Assembly: GCA_013368375.1 (NCBI GenBank)
Contig: JAACJP010000015.1
Span: 496,001 to 560,000, forward strand
DNA from: Tricholomella constricta
Taxonomy: Eukaryota > Basidiomycota > Agaricomycetes > Agaricales > Lyophyllaceae
Direction of reading: 5' to 3'
DNA length: 64,000 nucleotides
Positions 1 through 11,669 of this stretch are shown one piece after another. Position numbers and translations under genes: made by a program. Position 1 is the stretch's first letter, and every line of letters starts with the position of its first letter. Below the pieces are notes generated by a model that did not search any database, was not told where the DNA came from, and saw only the letters and a program-made list of their open reading frames with translations.

Positions 1-439
1 TTTATACACATTATAATCTGCGGGCGATGGTGGATGCATGGTGCGTTCGAATCTCGTCAAACACATCAGTTACCGGATAAGCAGCCCAGTTTAGAGGAAA
101 TGGCTGGCAGATACGATTGCTGATACTCTTTCAAGTTAGGCGTCGCGAAGAGCTCTGAATGTTGAGCGCGATAGTTAGCCAAATTACGTCCCAAGAGAAG
201 TTCGTCCGAACAACACAAGAGGTTTTGGTGCTGCCTATCGTTCATGAAAGGACTTCAGGATAAATTGCCTCTGGGCTATGTTAAACTCGTACACGCGCCT
301 TGACGCTTGCCGGATGCGCGATCAATGTCAAATTCTGCGAACATGTGATTTTTTGTGGTAATCAACCGGGGTTCGTGAATCAGGTCTGTGGGGGAACCTT
401 AGGGCGCCGTCTGGGGAAAGTTCTTTCCTTAGTACCAAC
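1..439. other. Left-edge intergenic or 5' region
   Basis: I see no supported gene here. The reading frames are short and begin in other frames than the gene that starts at 440. The right part is presumably promoter and 5' UTR of the DUF829 gene. A TTCGAATC string near 50 resembles a tRNA T-loop, but no cloverleaf can be drawn around it. Confidence 0.5.
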
Positions 440-1620
440 ATGGCACAGGAAGAGAACAGCACATTCCATTGCATTGGCAATGGTGTCTACTTAAGTCCAG
501 CCTCGCAAGCAAATGTGTCCTCCCCGCCTTCAGTGGGCGATCACGAAAACCCACCACCAACGTGAGCGCGTTTAATTCTCGATCCTGCAAACCCGAATTA
601 AATTTCATGCAGGCTTATTTTAATATTCGGATGGAGTATGTCGTCTGGGCTTTTCGAGAATTATAACTGACGCGTAGAGGCAGTGGGAGCAAAGTTGCCT
701 CATCTTCTCAAGTACACAAAAGTGTACGACGAGCTTTACCCTAACGCGACGAAACTCCTCATAAGGTGTCACCCCTCGTTCTTCTGGACCCGCGAAAGCA
801 CACGGGTGAGTTCCTTTTTCCTCGTCAACACACGCAACCCTGGAACCAGTATTAACCGAAATTGTCACCCAGCGCGCACAATTGGCTCCAGTCGTGGACA
901 CCCTTCAAGCGCTCGGGCATTTGCCACCTTCGACGAAAACCAATACAGATTCCTCTCAGATCAAGCTCATCCAGCCACGCCTTCTGATTCACGCATTTTC
1001 TAATGGTATGTATGCCTTCCTCGTCTTATACTCTCGCATAGTCTCAATGTCGACAAGGCGGCTGCAGTCGGCTCACCTGTCTCAGTCGTCTCCTCAAAGC
1101 TCAATTCCCTGACTGGAATTTAATACAACCCAGCACCTGCACATTAGTCTTCGACTCGTGTCCCGGCCTAGGAGACATACAATACTCCCAACGTGCATTT
1201 GGTTCGCTCGGCCGCAACTGGCTTCTCAAGCGACTCGTCAACACTGTGATCACCTGCCTCTTCGTATATTCCGCGATAACAAGCAGGCTGTTCGGGTGGA
1301 AGAACGCGATCGAACTGCTCCAAATTGCTTTGCACAACCCGCGCCTCCTTCCTTGGATGTACAAAAGCACGCCACGGCTTTACTTATACTCGAGGGCGGA
1401 TGAGGTGGTGCCGTTCCATGAGATTGAGAGGCATATCAAGGACGCAGAGAATGCTGGACTGGATGTCCACTCACAAGTGTTCGAAGGTACACCCCATGTG
1501 TCCCATGCCAGGATCGAACCGGAGAGGTATTGGGCAACTGTAACGAGTGTTTGGCGTGGAGCAGACAGCGGGGCGGATAAAGAAGAGATAAATGAAACCA
1601 AGCAGTGTTCCGGTGAATAA
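440..1620 (+). CDS. TMEM53/DUF829 family alpha/beta-hydrolase-like protein
   Basis: The family is related to animal TMEM53 and fungal PaxU proteins, which have an alpha/beta-hydrolase fold and are membrane or nuclear-envelope associated; no reaction is established. Exon 1 starts at ATG 440 (MAQEENSTFHC) and ends at 561. Exon 2 (613-635) and exon 3 (from 684) join to read LILIFGWMGAKLPHLLKYT, the family's conserved N-terminal block. The exon from 873 gives RAQLAPVVDTLQ and then HAFSNG, the nucleophile-elbow-like region with Ser in an SNG context. The next recognisable block is FDSCPGLGD. The C-terminal part carries LYLYSRADEVVPFHEIE, with the expected acid, and HVSHARIEPERYW, with the catalytic-type His. 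Length and block order fit a complete protein. It converges on the DUF6534 gene, with about 130 bp between the stops. The exon near 1030-1110 is the least certain. Membership follows from these blocks; catalysis is inference. Confidence 0.85.
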
Positions 1621-1752
1621 AAGGTGAGATATATTTATATAATAAGTCCATGTAGAATCATATAACTAGACATTCAAGTTGCTCTCGTATCGTTCGTCGT
1701 GAAATTTTAAAAGGGGAGAAGACGCCCGGGGCAGCTGAAGAAGTCAAGTCGT

Positions 1753-3722
1753 TCAGCGCATCCGCGCACTGGCAGGAAGCAAGGGGTCAGGGGAGCGCAG
1801 TGGACCAAGGTCGTCTGACCTGACGGAAACATCCTGAAAGACCCCAATCTCGATACTCTGCCAACACGCGTCAAACCGAGCCGAGTAGTTTTTGGTGAAA
1901 GACAGGTATGATGAACTTACTTTGATAGGAGACGAGTACGGTGAATTCATGATTGACATGTGGTGCCCTCGCTGCCCGTTCACGTCGACCATGTAGAAGG
2001 AGTTGCCTTGGGTTCGCACGACGTTGCTCATCCCCTCCTCACCATCGGTACCCTTACCGCTGATGACCTTGCGCGTATGCAGCGTGCAGAGGAAGGAGAT
2101 CGCATACACTGCAGAATGTGCGTCAGTTTAGATTCTGCATCTGGTTTATGGCTCGGGTCCTACGCTTCGTCAATGTGCTGTAGGCAGCCATGAAGTAGAA
2201 GGAAGTGGGCTGGAAATTATACTGAAGCTGGTTCAGTCATGCAGTTCAGGAAATGTTGACGCCATGTAGCTCACTAATAGCAGAGTTGCTAGGCTGACCG
2301 TGCTGTAGAACAAATGCTCGTAAAAGAGGAGGAGGAGGATCAAAGGGAAGATGTTCACCTGGTCAGAGCGCCCGTGTTAATAGCATAGACCGTGAGTCTA
2401 TTGACGACAGAGTCTGACCTGTACAAAAATGTAAGGATACCCTACGCTCCACAAATCCAAATGGGCGTACGTTTCGATGCCTGTCCTAAAGCGCCGCAAA
2501 AAGAATGATAGTGACCCAGCCGTGACCACGTCTGTGAGCACTCCAGCTCCGAGGGCGTAGGTGGCAAGGTACTATACGTCCAGGTCAGTCAAGCCTGATG
2601 GTTGGAAGGCCATTTACCTTGAGTTTTGGGGTGAAAAAGAATTTGTTCATCTTGAAACTACATCTGGTCAGCTTCAGTAAGAGAATGAAAGTCTCCATCG
2701 CACTTACGCTTTGACTACATACGCTGCGCCAGGTCAACGTGTATCAGATGTGGAAGAGGTGTATCCAACGAAGAAAGGGTTTACCCAAAGCAAGTCCTGC
2801 ATGACATGTCAATACCATGAGAGGCTTCTACGCTGTCGAAATGCTTACCGAAATTTGTCATTATCAGCAATGCCTGTAGAATTAATTAAATTAAAGGTCG
2901 TGAACGTTGGTATAAAGCCCTTACAATGGCCCCAGTCACAAAAATGTTGCGACCGCTGACTGTGAGATATTCAGCACAAATTGAAGAATTATTATTGGTG
3001 ATACGCTTACATCTCCAGACCCGCATCGTGTAACATCTAAGTAAAGGGTTGGTGAGGTTCGAGATTGCAACAAGTGAATTCCTACGATTTAACAGTCACT
3101 CCCAACACGGACTGAATAGGTTCTTTAATTGTCATCCATCTCGATTACAGGAAGTACATACCCCAACAGCCACTTGCGTCTTAGGATCGAAGACATGAAA
3201 ATCAGTCAAAGACGTCGAGCGATTCAAGATACTCACAAGTAGAGACCTAGATTTTTCAGATATTGAATTTATCGAAACCCAGATAAAAGTTGTTGTTAAA
3301 CGTACCAGATGATGTTTCCCTCGTAGAATATCTCATAGTCTCCGTAGTATCTGAATATTGTGTCATCAGATGGCGAGAGTCGGCACTTCATTTGGAGACG
3401 CACTTGATAGTATAGTAATACACAAAGTGGGCCATAAGGAACTGATCAGCAAACTCGAGGCACCTGCATTGTGCGACGATGAGCAGATGTGTCCATATAG
3501 ATTAATCATAACCCACCACAAAACCGCGACCTAACACAAACGCGTAAAGCCAGACGTGCCATAGACAGGAATAAAACCTACGAGTATTTTATAAAATAGC
3601 CGATCGGCTGGGTATCTTCGATAATAAAGGAAAGTCTGGGTAGTAAGGACCCCGAATAGGATGCACGACACGCTGAGGCCGACGGACGCCGCGCCTAATG
3701 TGCTGTGGACGGAGAGAGACAT
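1753..3722 (-). CDS. DUF6534 multi-pass membrane protein
   Basis: This is a basidiomycete-expanded integral membrane family of unknown function, usually 300-350 residues with seven predicted helices. The start at 3722 gives MSLSVHSTLGAASVGLSVSC then LTTQTFLYYRRYP, the conserved first helix and loop. Splicing out an intron near 3490 restores VAVLWCLEFADQFLMAHF followed by VYYYTI, the family signature. Further exons give YYGDYEIFYEGNIIW, then at about 2560-2480 LATYALGAGVLTDVVTAGS and SLSFFLRRFRTGIET, and then SVVNRLTVYAINTGALT. The last coding part contains VYAISFLCTLHTRK and a short polar tail ending at 1753. At least seven introns are needed. The middle exons (2600-3300) are poorly resolved and could hide damage. 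The gene is convergent with the DUF829 gene. Family assignment is firm; function is unknown. Confidence 0.8.
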
Positions 3723-3829
3723 GAAGGAAAGTGGGGGAGAGGGAGAAGGAGGGGGGTTGAGAAAGATTTGTCGCAGGGCGACATCCAGTCAATTTAACAC
3801 AGGATATCGAAGGCGTTTTTGATCTCATG

Positions 3830-5007
3830 ATTTCATCTGAGGTCCTCGGTATGTAAGCTTAAAAGCCCGTAAGCAGCGATAGCACTAAAGAGGAATGGGG
3901 CAAGAAGCAATGCTGCCGCTTGTGCATGGCGATCCAGGGACATATCGAACCATTTGAATTCGATAACCATCCTTGGTAATACTGGAACTGGATAAACAGA
4001 TGCCTTGATCACACAAGATCTCAGGTGCGGGGCAGTTTAAAGCATGCGGCCCACCTTGAAGCCCATCTGTCCTGGGTAATCCAACAGCCCATGAAAACAC
4101 GGGCACAGAATGCGGGGAAACGGGGCGATGGCGTTGGCACGAATCGGCTGCTCTCCGCTGTGCCCGAGATATTCGGGGCCGCAAACCTTATTCGATGCCG
4201 TGTGTGGCGCGTGTGGCATGTGGTAGCTACGCGATGAACAATCACGAGGAAATCAATTCAAATATCATCCTGAATTCACTGGGGCCGTTTTCGGATGCGC
4301 GAGCTACAGTAGCCAGCGGTGGTGGCTCTCAATTGGAGAGCGTGCTGAATCGACAAACATAAACGCCCGCGAAAAGGCGTACACAAGGGAGATGAAATCG
4401 TCACCGTTTTCTTTTTCTGGAGACGATTAGATAGACCTGAGCTCGTAAAATTTTCATCTATCTCCCGGCGGTGGAGATCCCTTTGGATTTGACAGGGAGC
4501 ATAGCCTCGACTCTAGCCGCGTGCACGGTCGTGTAATGTATCGTGATTCATGGCTGATACCCTGCGGATCGGGATCAATTTGCAGTACTTCTTTCTTCCA
4601 AAGGTCGCTCCCGGTTCCCGGACTCTAATTCGCGTGGATGATGAGGTATTCGAAAAATAAGTCACCGCCGGAAATCAAGACTTACAAAATGATCAATTTT
4701 CTAAAATGACCATCGATATTGTCTTCATGTCGGCATACTTATTAATGTGTGATACGCGACTGGATGAGAAATGGATCCGTCGAATTCATTTGACGAGAAG
4801 AACGAGAAGCGATGGGAAGTCAGAGATCAGACCAAGTGATGTCAGGGAGTGTCTGGATGCCGACATTTGCACCACTGGAACGGTTCCTGAACTAACGGCG
4901 GTGAGAAAAGATGGTGAATCAATCGAATTTTCCACCACGTTCTGCCACAAGTCAAGATAGCACACAGATAGGTAAAATAGAGGCACTCCACCACAAGTCT
5001 CGAGATA
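3830..5007. other. Intergenic region between the DUF6534 gene and the 5.0-6.4 kb gene
   Basis: About 1.2 kb. Only short overlapping open frames occur, on both strands (for example 3885-4245 and 4706-4960). None has a recognisable motif, consistent splice signals or homopolymer-free protein-like composition. The right end should hold the 3' UTR of the minus-strand gene ending at 5008, and the left end the promoter of the DUF6534 gene. I see no repeats or RNA genes. Confidence 0.45.
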
Positions 5008-6393
5008 TCATCGAAACCAATAGAAGCTGTACGGCTCGACCCGCCTGACGCACCTAGGCCTCGGTATTAACCAGTCATCTTCCTGATTCGACGGTTTTGA
5101 AGCATGTCCCGGGAGTTCAGTCTGGTTATAAGTTCGAAAGAAAGGCCATGTAGGGAGGTAACACATCTCCTGTGATACGACATCGTCAGTACCAACGTCC
5201 AATTGATACGAGAGTACGAACAAACCTCGAATCCACAGGCAGGCCTGCATTTGATCCAAATGCTCCAATCCAACCAATTGATCAGCCCAGTGATTTCTGC
5301 TCGCCACTTGTGCAACAGGCTTTCCATTCTCGTAGGGCTGGGTACTACCGCAGAAGAAGGGTTTATGAAGGAATCGAGACCCTCGACAACTGACTCGGCC
5401 CACATCTTGACGACGACACGACATATTTCTCTGTTGGTATCACGTACAGCTCCCAAGAGTAGCAGCTCTGATGACGTCAAACGGGAGGAGAGAGCGGGTG
5501 GAGTCCGAATGAGTCGTTGCGCAATGTTTGAATACAGGCACGATCGAAGAGTGACTGCTTGATTCCCCTTGGGAATTGATTGATGGAGGAGGAGCTGCAG
5601 TATTGATGATGTAGGGCGTCAGCGTTATTCGCAATTGCTGCTGCACAAGCTTGGCGGTATCCAAGGGCCCTCGCGACGACTGCTCCACTTCAGTGAAGTT
5701 CAGCAAATGATGAATCAGCTCCAGGCGGTCAGCATAGCGCACTGTGATGACTCTGAGAAAACTTTTCCAGTTAATGCCGCTGCCGCCGCCTTTCCTTGTC
5801 AGACCGTCAGAAACAGTCTTCCGTAAGGCTTGCACGTCATTTGAGCTTATTCCTTGGAGTCGATGCTCGTGTCTCTGTTGGCCGCGGCGCAGTGGTATAA
5901 GGCTGGAAATGAGGGCGGAGCCGTAAAAGGACACCAAGCGAGACAGGTCGAGTTCGATTCGAGAGTCACCAGGATAGTGATTATGCCACGAACCAGCTTC
6001 GAGCACTGTCGTCATCAACCGGCCAGTATCGTCGAAGACAGTAGACTTCGAACTCATGGGAGGTAGTGGTAAAGGCGGGCTATTCAGCCGTGATGGGGTA
6101 AGATTGAGCTTCGAGACAATATGCAAGCCGCTATGTAGCATCCAAAAAAAGAAAAAGAAAAAAACCAACAAAAATCAGAGTTGAATAGAGAGAAACACTC
6201 CAGTACTGACCGCTACGGTAGCGAGTATTCGGCCAGTGTTGTAAGAGAGAACTCGCTGTGTCAAAGAGCAAGTTGCTTGTGGTATTCACTCCTGGGCGAG
6301 TACTGCGTTCTAAATCCCACTCTGTATCTTCGGTTTCGCAAAGCTTCCCCAGGGCCTCCGAGGTTCGTAGAGGAATTTGAGCTCCATACACTA
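5008..6393 (-). CDS. Conserved Agaricomycete protein with an apparently lost central region
   Basis: The family is a large fungal protein of unknown function that I recognise by its conserved blocks. The 5' block (6391-6207) reads YGAQIPLRTSEALGKLCETE then TSSLLQHWPNTRYRSG and is preceded by a splice acceptor, so a first exon lies upstream and was not located. A 76-nt intron with a long pyrimidine tract (about 6131-6206) joins in frame to GLHIVSKLNLTP, which in the family lies several hundred residues further on. Then follow AGSWHNHYPGDSRIELDL, the SFYGSAL block and RYADRLELIHHLLNF. A second intron (5170-5225) joins CRPACGFE to EMCYLPTWPFF. The stop is at 5008. The central part, which in relatives carries the core of the protein, is absent although the frame is intact. 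Either the central exons were deleted or this is a short paralog. An independent start at 6057 (MSSKST) is also possible. Confidence 0.6.
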
Positions 6394-6751
6394 TAGCGAG
6401 AGTTGAAAAAATCCAGAGGGCTTGAAGGAGCTACAACATGAAAAACGACGACCAAGATTCGGAGGTATTGTCGGTTTTGTGCCCCTTGTTCCTACTCAAC
6501 ACGACAACATGTCAAGTTTCTCCGCCTATACGCCGCAGATCGAGAGGAAAAACGTCCGCGCAGTAGCTTGAAGTTGGTGTAAGTAGATATGATGTCGTCA
6601 AGTCATTATCAATTCGGAATAAGCGAGCATAATCACGATGCCGAACAGCGAAACATTTCGAATTCGAATGCAGAACAGGAAAGCAGGGAATCTAATTCTA
6701 ATGATAAGCAGTATGAGGTCGCCTCATGATTACTGCAACATCAAGGGTTCA
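6394..6751. other. Intergenic: 5' side of the 5.0-6.4 kb gene, 3' side of the permease
   Basis: This stretch should contain the unlocated first exon and promoter of the gene to the left (minus strand) and the 3' UTR of the permease. I found no convincing initiation codon followed by a good donor. Nothing else is recognisable. Confidence 0.4.
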
Positions 6752-8752
6752 TTATAAGGGTATACGTTTGAAGGCATGACGGCTCAGTCCATCTTTCCCA
6801 ATCTCCTCCGATCGTGCAAGTTCGTAACGTCCTACTCGAGGCAAAACATGGGCCCAAAGCGCCCAATACAGTAATCCCAGTCCAAATACGGCCCAACCTG
6901 CGACAGCATGGGTCCAGTAGGGCAAAGAGACGTACGGCTCCCCCCCTGGCGGCGGCTTCGTGAGGGGAACGATGAAAAGGAATGTGTTGGCGGCACCGAA
7001 GAACGCTGCTGCCAGTTGGGCTGGGAGGTTAACCCTGGGCCAGTCGGGACGTGGTCGGAATGCGAGGTAGACGACGCCGAATGAAATGGTAGCGTTGATG
7101 ACTGATAAGGGGTACGAAATCTGTATGTCTGGGCATTGAGATCGATACATGTACCAAATGGTCTTATGAGACTTACGACGTTGATAACGAAGTTATAGGC
7201 ATCGCCAGGGGGCAGAGCGAAGATGACGATTAGGCAGACAATCCAATCTACATGCGGACATGAGTAAAAATGCAGAAGAATCATATTTATGTGTGACGTA
7301 CGAAGGGCGAGACCCGCCAGAGGAGCGTTGAAAGGTCGGTTGGAACCCCAGAATTTACTGAATGGCAGGATGCCTTCTCTGCCCAGTTCCTGGTTCACAC
7401 GGCCTTGAGAGAATACCTGCAGCACTTATCTAATTGAGCAATTGATTATGGTCGGGTGTTTAAAGTACTCACCACTGACAACACGTTGCCGAGAGCAGAC
7501 AATGCAACGATTGCAGAGAGCGCTCGTTCAGCTCTGGGCCCGTAGACATTCCTGAATAGCAGTGCAGCGACGAGACGCCCGGATCCGGTAATTTCTTCTT
7601 TCGATGCGCCGGCGAAATATGCAATATTGGCGAGCATGTAAAGCACAGTCACGACAGCGATTGCAAGGGGACCTGCAATTCTGATGGTGCGCTTGGGATT
7701 CCTTACCTCAGAAAGTGCGTAGTTGACATTACTGAATCCAATATAGGACCAGATGACCTGCGAGAAAACAGTCAGCTGATGGATTCGACGTATGACAAAA
7801 CAAAACTCACGTTATACAAGCTCAAGCAGAACGACGACGCGCTTGCCGTGGTACCCTCGAAGGCGTTTGCGAAATTGTTCGGCTTCTCGATCTTCATGTG
7901 CCCACCGAGAGCGACAAACCCAGTGATGATGACGAACACGAGAACAATGAGTTTCATGACACCAAGGACATTCTGTAGGCGAAGTCCCCACTTGAGAGCA
8001 GTGCCGTGCAACAACAACGCGAAAGTGACGCAGGCGAAGCCGACGAGACGCAGAGTCCAGCGCTTGGGCTCAACATTAGCCGCCAGAAGAATGTATTCGC
8101 CAAATACAAGTGAATTCCCTGCCGCCCAAGCTGGTAGTTCCAATGAGCATGTCAGAGATATGTGGGTTTTCGCAACGACAAGTTAAACATACCTAAGAGA
8201 ACGCCATTGGCAGCAAACACGGATGTCATAAGGAACTTCGGTTTTCGGAACAAGTACTCGAGGTAGTTTTTTTCACCCCCATTGGTCGGAAGGGCCTGTA
8301 ATTGTAGCAATGTCAGCTCAGAAGATCAGCCAGAGCAGAAAGTGAAGACTCGTACCGTGCCCCATGTAATATAAACCTGCATACCTGCAGCGGCGATGAT
8401 GGCACCGATGATCCACATAAATCTAGATCAACTTTGGATTAGAACGTGCCGAAAGACAATTCCAGGAACAACACCTACAAGGATAATCCAACACTTCCAC
8501 TAAGACCCAAAATACTACTCGGCGTAGCGAAAACGCTGTAAAAAGCATGAGCCAATGAAACCCACGGCGATGACTCAGAAGAACATACCCTGTGCCGATT
8601 ATGCGGTTGAAGATGATGAAGACGGCCGACACCAATCCAATCTGGCGCCGCTCGGGATTGTGCACCTCGTCAACATCAACAGCGGGACAGTCTATACCCT
8701 TCTTCTTATCATTAGCATAGCCATCATGGTCCTGACTGTTGAGACTGGACAT
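6752..8752 (-). CDS. High-affinity methionine permease, Mup1-like (APC/LAT superfamily)
   Basis: This is a plasma-membrane amino-acid/proton symporter of the yeast MUP1 type. The start at 8752 gives MSSLNSQDHDGYANDKKK, a hydrophilic N-terminus, then GLVSAVFIIFNRIIGTG, the first helix with the broken GTG substrate motif. After a 50-nt intron comes VFATPSSILGLSGSVGLSL. Later blocks are LPAWAAGNSLVFGEYILLA, LRLQNVLGVMKLIVLVFVI, IWSYIGFSNVNYALSEVR-like sequence around 7700-7790, ALSAIVALSALGNVLSVVF followed by SQGRVNQELGREGILPF, and ISYPLSVINATISFGVVYLAF. The C-terminus ends KRIPL at 6752. About 12 helices are expected and the total length (about 570 aa) fits the family. Several introns of 50-60 nt are present. 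Transcription is probably nutrient controlled as in relatives, but I saw no regulatory site that proves it. Confidence 0.92.
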
Positions 8753-8815
8753 CTTGAGTGCTGGAAAGCCTGGCCTAGGGAAAGGGTATCTGAAGAGGCG
8801 ATCCGCTGCGTCTGT

Positions 8816-9160
8816 TCAATGAAAGCGTACAATCGACGTCGCTTCCTTAAGAGTCTCCGGCAGCTGTCGCATACCTCCGTGCATCGCCACATCCTCCGCA
8901 TTGTTCACCTTACCGACGACGACGAACGATGGCGTCTGGATGACGAGCTCTGGCGAAAAAAAATTCTATTCTCTTGCTCCATATGGCCAACGTATGACAT
9001 TTAGAAGTTTTTCAGAACCTTCACGGCTTGGCATGTCGAATGACGAGCCCGGATCATCGAACATAAGTGTTACGCGACCGCTTGGGGAGCGCGAGCCTGT
9101 GAAGTCGACATCTGCCTCATAAGCAAGGTACCAAAAACTCGGTGTGCGATATTGTGCCAT
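8816..9160 (-). CDS. Small hypothetical protein upstream of the permease
   Basis: An uninterrupted frame starts at 9160 (MAQYRTPSFWYLAYEADVDF) and runs 63 codons with well-mixed composition. Removing a putative 42-nt GT-AG intron (8950-8991) extends it in frame through QLVIQTPSFVVVGKVNNAED to a stop at 8816, giving about 100 residues. I recognise no domain. It lies on the same strand as the permease, with its stop 63 nt before the permease start, so it could be a separate small gene or a transcribed leader. The 42-nt intron is shorter than most in this window, which weakens the model. Confidence 0.35.
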
Positions 9161-9365
9161 TCTGGTGAATCCTGAGCCTCGAGAACGTCAGAATATGCAA
9201 TGAGAATCGACAGGATTAGCCAGCTTTGCTAAAGAATACAAAGATTCGATGCACAGGTCCTGCAAGGAAATGGGCGAAAGGGATTACCACGAGAGAAGAT
9301 GGGTAGATGGTTTAAAGCCCAAATCGAGAGGGAGCCACAGAGCAGGCGACAAGTTACGCTGCAGG

Positions 9366-10888
9366 TTATACAATCTGGGCGCGGCCTGAGATTAACAACT
9401 TGGCATTCAAAACGTCGAAATCCTCGTCCTTCAAGGTATTATGAGGACAGTTGGTATCATCGGCGTCTTCCATTAATTGGTGGATGAACTCGGCGGCGCC
9501 GCTGGTGTACAAGGCACGACCCACGGCGAGGCGCAGATTACAGAGCATAGGATGGGGTCCATAGTGAAGCTGACTGGCTTCGGGGCCCTCTCCGAACGAT
9601 ATTTCGTCGCCGTCTCGAAGGAGAGCGGACCCTATCCTATGTTCCAAATCAAAAGAAAACGTTCGAAAGTAGTATTGGACCTTGTATAAGAGCAAATTTC
9701 AGCGAAGGACAGATAAAAGGGCGAAACCAAGTGCAAGTTGAGGATGGCCCACCATTCCGTTGCGAACACCAAGAGTGCTTTGACAAGCTTCGATTCCCCA
9801 TTTACTGAGTCGGTGGGAAGCGGCGGCGCTCGTCTCCATGTTGAAAACATTCTGAATCTTGCTCGAAAATTCCAAGACGTGGTCCCGGGCGACCTTTCCA
9901 CCAAGCAGGGCGATGAATTTCAACGTATTAGCCTAAGAGGCGCCTCAATGAGCTGCAAAGGATGGCGATAGGCACAAGTCACCTTGAAGCGAACTGAGGA
10001 GGGAATCATATGGGTAAGGGCTGGATCAGCACCAGCAAAAGCGAAGAAAGGCACTTCGGTGAGCGGACACGATGTGCCGTCGCGTTTCATTGCCTGAAGA
10101 GGTTGTTCAGTGATTTGAACGACTTGGTGGCGAAAAAAAGCGTACCAACAGCTTGAGAGCATCTTGGCTCCGAGAGCCATGGGGTTTCAACGTATCGGGT
10201 ACAGTGCCGCTCGTCGGCGGCGGTGAAAGAAACCGCCATACGTGACGGTCCTCCGAAATCATGACTGCAATGCATTATAGCTTGGATTAACGGAATTATG
10301 GGATAGGGTCAAGGAAAGAGACGTACACGCGAGGCCTATGTGAGTGAACAGGTCTGCCGCAAGCTCGAAAACTGGAGCGAAATCGACCGTCGCCGCTTCA
10401 ACGCTATCGAATAGAATTTGTTCAGATTCGTCGGGAGATGAATATTCAGTGTGTTTGAGGTCGTGGACTGTACAAGCAAGTAAGGACCTCAAAAGCATTC
10501 TAAATGAAGGGATACTCACCATTCTCCGCAAACTGAGGATGACACCTCTCAACTTCGTCCCAAAACCGTTCCAAAAGAGATCCACCAAGCTTGTGCGACT
10601 CCGTGATCGAGCAGGACAGAAGTTTCCGACAGACAGTCTTGAACTCGCACGCCTTTCTGTGATTCCTCAGAGGTTCCATGCACGACGGCGCAGGCCAATT
10701 CCACGACTCTGCGGCGTTTAAGATTGCCAAAGCATGCTTGTCCATTGTAGAGACCTAGACTCAATCTAAAAACGGAGCGCTTAGGCGTCAGCTTTCTAGG
10801 TAGTTAAAGGAAGTAATGTAGGATTGACCTCTCTGTGGTCCGTGTAGAAGGTTTCTGGTGCGAAATACGCAAGGACTTCTGGCGGCAT
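9366..10888 (-). CDS. HNH-nuclease-like protein, basidiomycete family
   Basis: Exon 1 starts at 10888 (MPPEVLAYFAPETFYTDHRE) and splices to STMDKHALAILNAAESWNWP. An intron after ERCHPQFAEN joins to VHDLKHTEYSSPDESEQ and then ELAADLFTHIGLA. The core block reads AMKRDGTSCPLTEVPFFAF followed by ADPALTHMIP, then VFNMETSAAASHRLSKWGIEA. This matches the layout of basidiomycete HNH proteins: RDG..C.LT, then D..AHI.P, then N..N......D...W.IEA. The C-terminal part is YYFRTFSFDLEHRIGSALLR then DGDEISFGEGPEA and CNLRLAVGRALYTSGAAEF, ending at 9366. Relatives have a family-specific extension like this after the HNH core. The AHI histidine is present as THM, and the second-half metal-site residue usually Asp/His is replaced (AAASHR), so activity is doubtful. 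The assignment is by pattern, not by alignment. Confidence 0.55.
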
Positions 10889-11660
10889 GACTAGTTTGGC
10901 ACATGATCCATTGACAAAGGGCGCTCTGACTCCGCCCTGTTCTCAGTTTCTTTCAACTCGGAGAGGCCTGCTTGAAACGGATCAGAATAAACGGAGTGGT
11001 GGAAACAAGAAACCAAGCCTATGCCAAGACAAGAGCAACGACTCGGATGACGAAAGATCACTCACTCAGGCTGCCGCCACTGCCAATCACTCTGCCTCGT
11101 TGCCTTCCTAGCTAGCGCTCAGTACTGTACCCACCATTGACCGGAACCTCCAAATCGATATAGATCATATCCAAGGATGTTCACATGAAATCAGGGAATC
11201 TTCCAGGTCAGTCAAGTCGCGTTTGGCAGCGGAGACAACGTCAAGTTGACACCTGAGGCTCATGAGAAGAGATCCTAGTTCGACAAGCGGCGTGGGATTT
11301 CCGATAATCAGGTTCGAGTCGCTACAAGGCCAGCAGCCGGTAGGTAGAAGAAGCACGAAGCCTGTAGTATAACCCGGAGGTTCCACAGGCGCAGCTCCAT
11401 GACTTTGCCCATGCCTCCCGAACTTGAAGGACCCTCGGGAGCCTTCATTTGTAGCCATTTCTCAAGTGAACCAATTCTCGTTCCGTTCGGTCAGGAACGG
11501 TGTAGAGTTCTTTTCCAACATCATCACAGTCTACAAGGCCAGGTCTGTCTCAAAGACGGGCCGCGTGACAACCCATCACTAAGCCCAGCGCTCCCCTCCT
11601 CGATCCCAGTGTTCGTATCTTGAATCTTCTCATCGCGTTTGCCAAGCCTGACGTCACGTT
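10889..11660. other. Region between the HNH-like gene and the kinase gene
   Basis: Divergent promoter region plus possible unlocated 5' exons of the kinase gene. Open frames on both strands (10887-11111 plus, 11165-11458 minus, 11399-11623 plus) are short and lack motifs. A stretch near 11470-11560 on the plus strand could be an upstream kinase exon, but I could not join it in frame. Confidence 0.35.
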
Positions 11661-11669
11661 CTCTTCGCA

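Noticed and set aside
40..75. TTCGAATC T-loop-like string suggesting a tRNA
   Set aside because: The T-stem does not pair properly and no anticodon or acceptor stem can be drawn.
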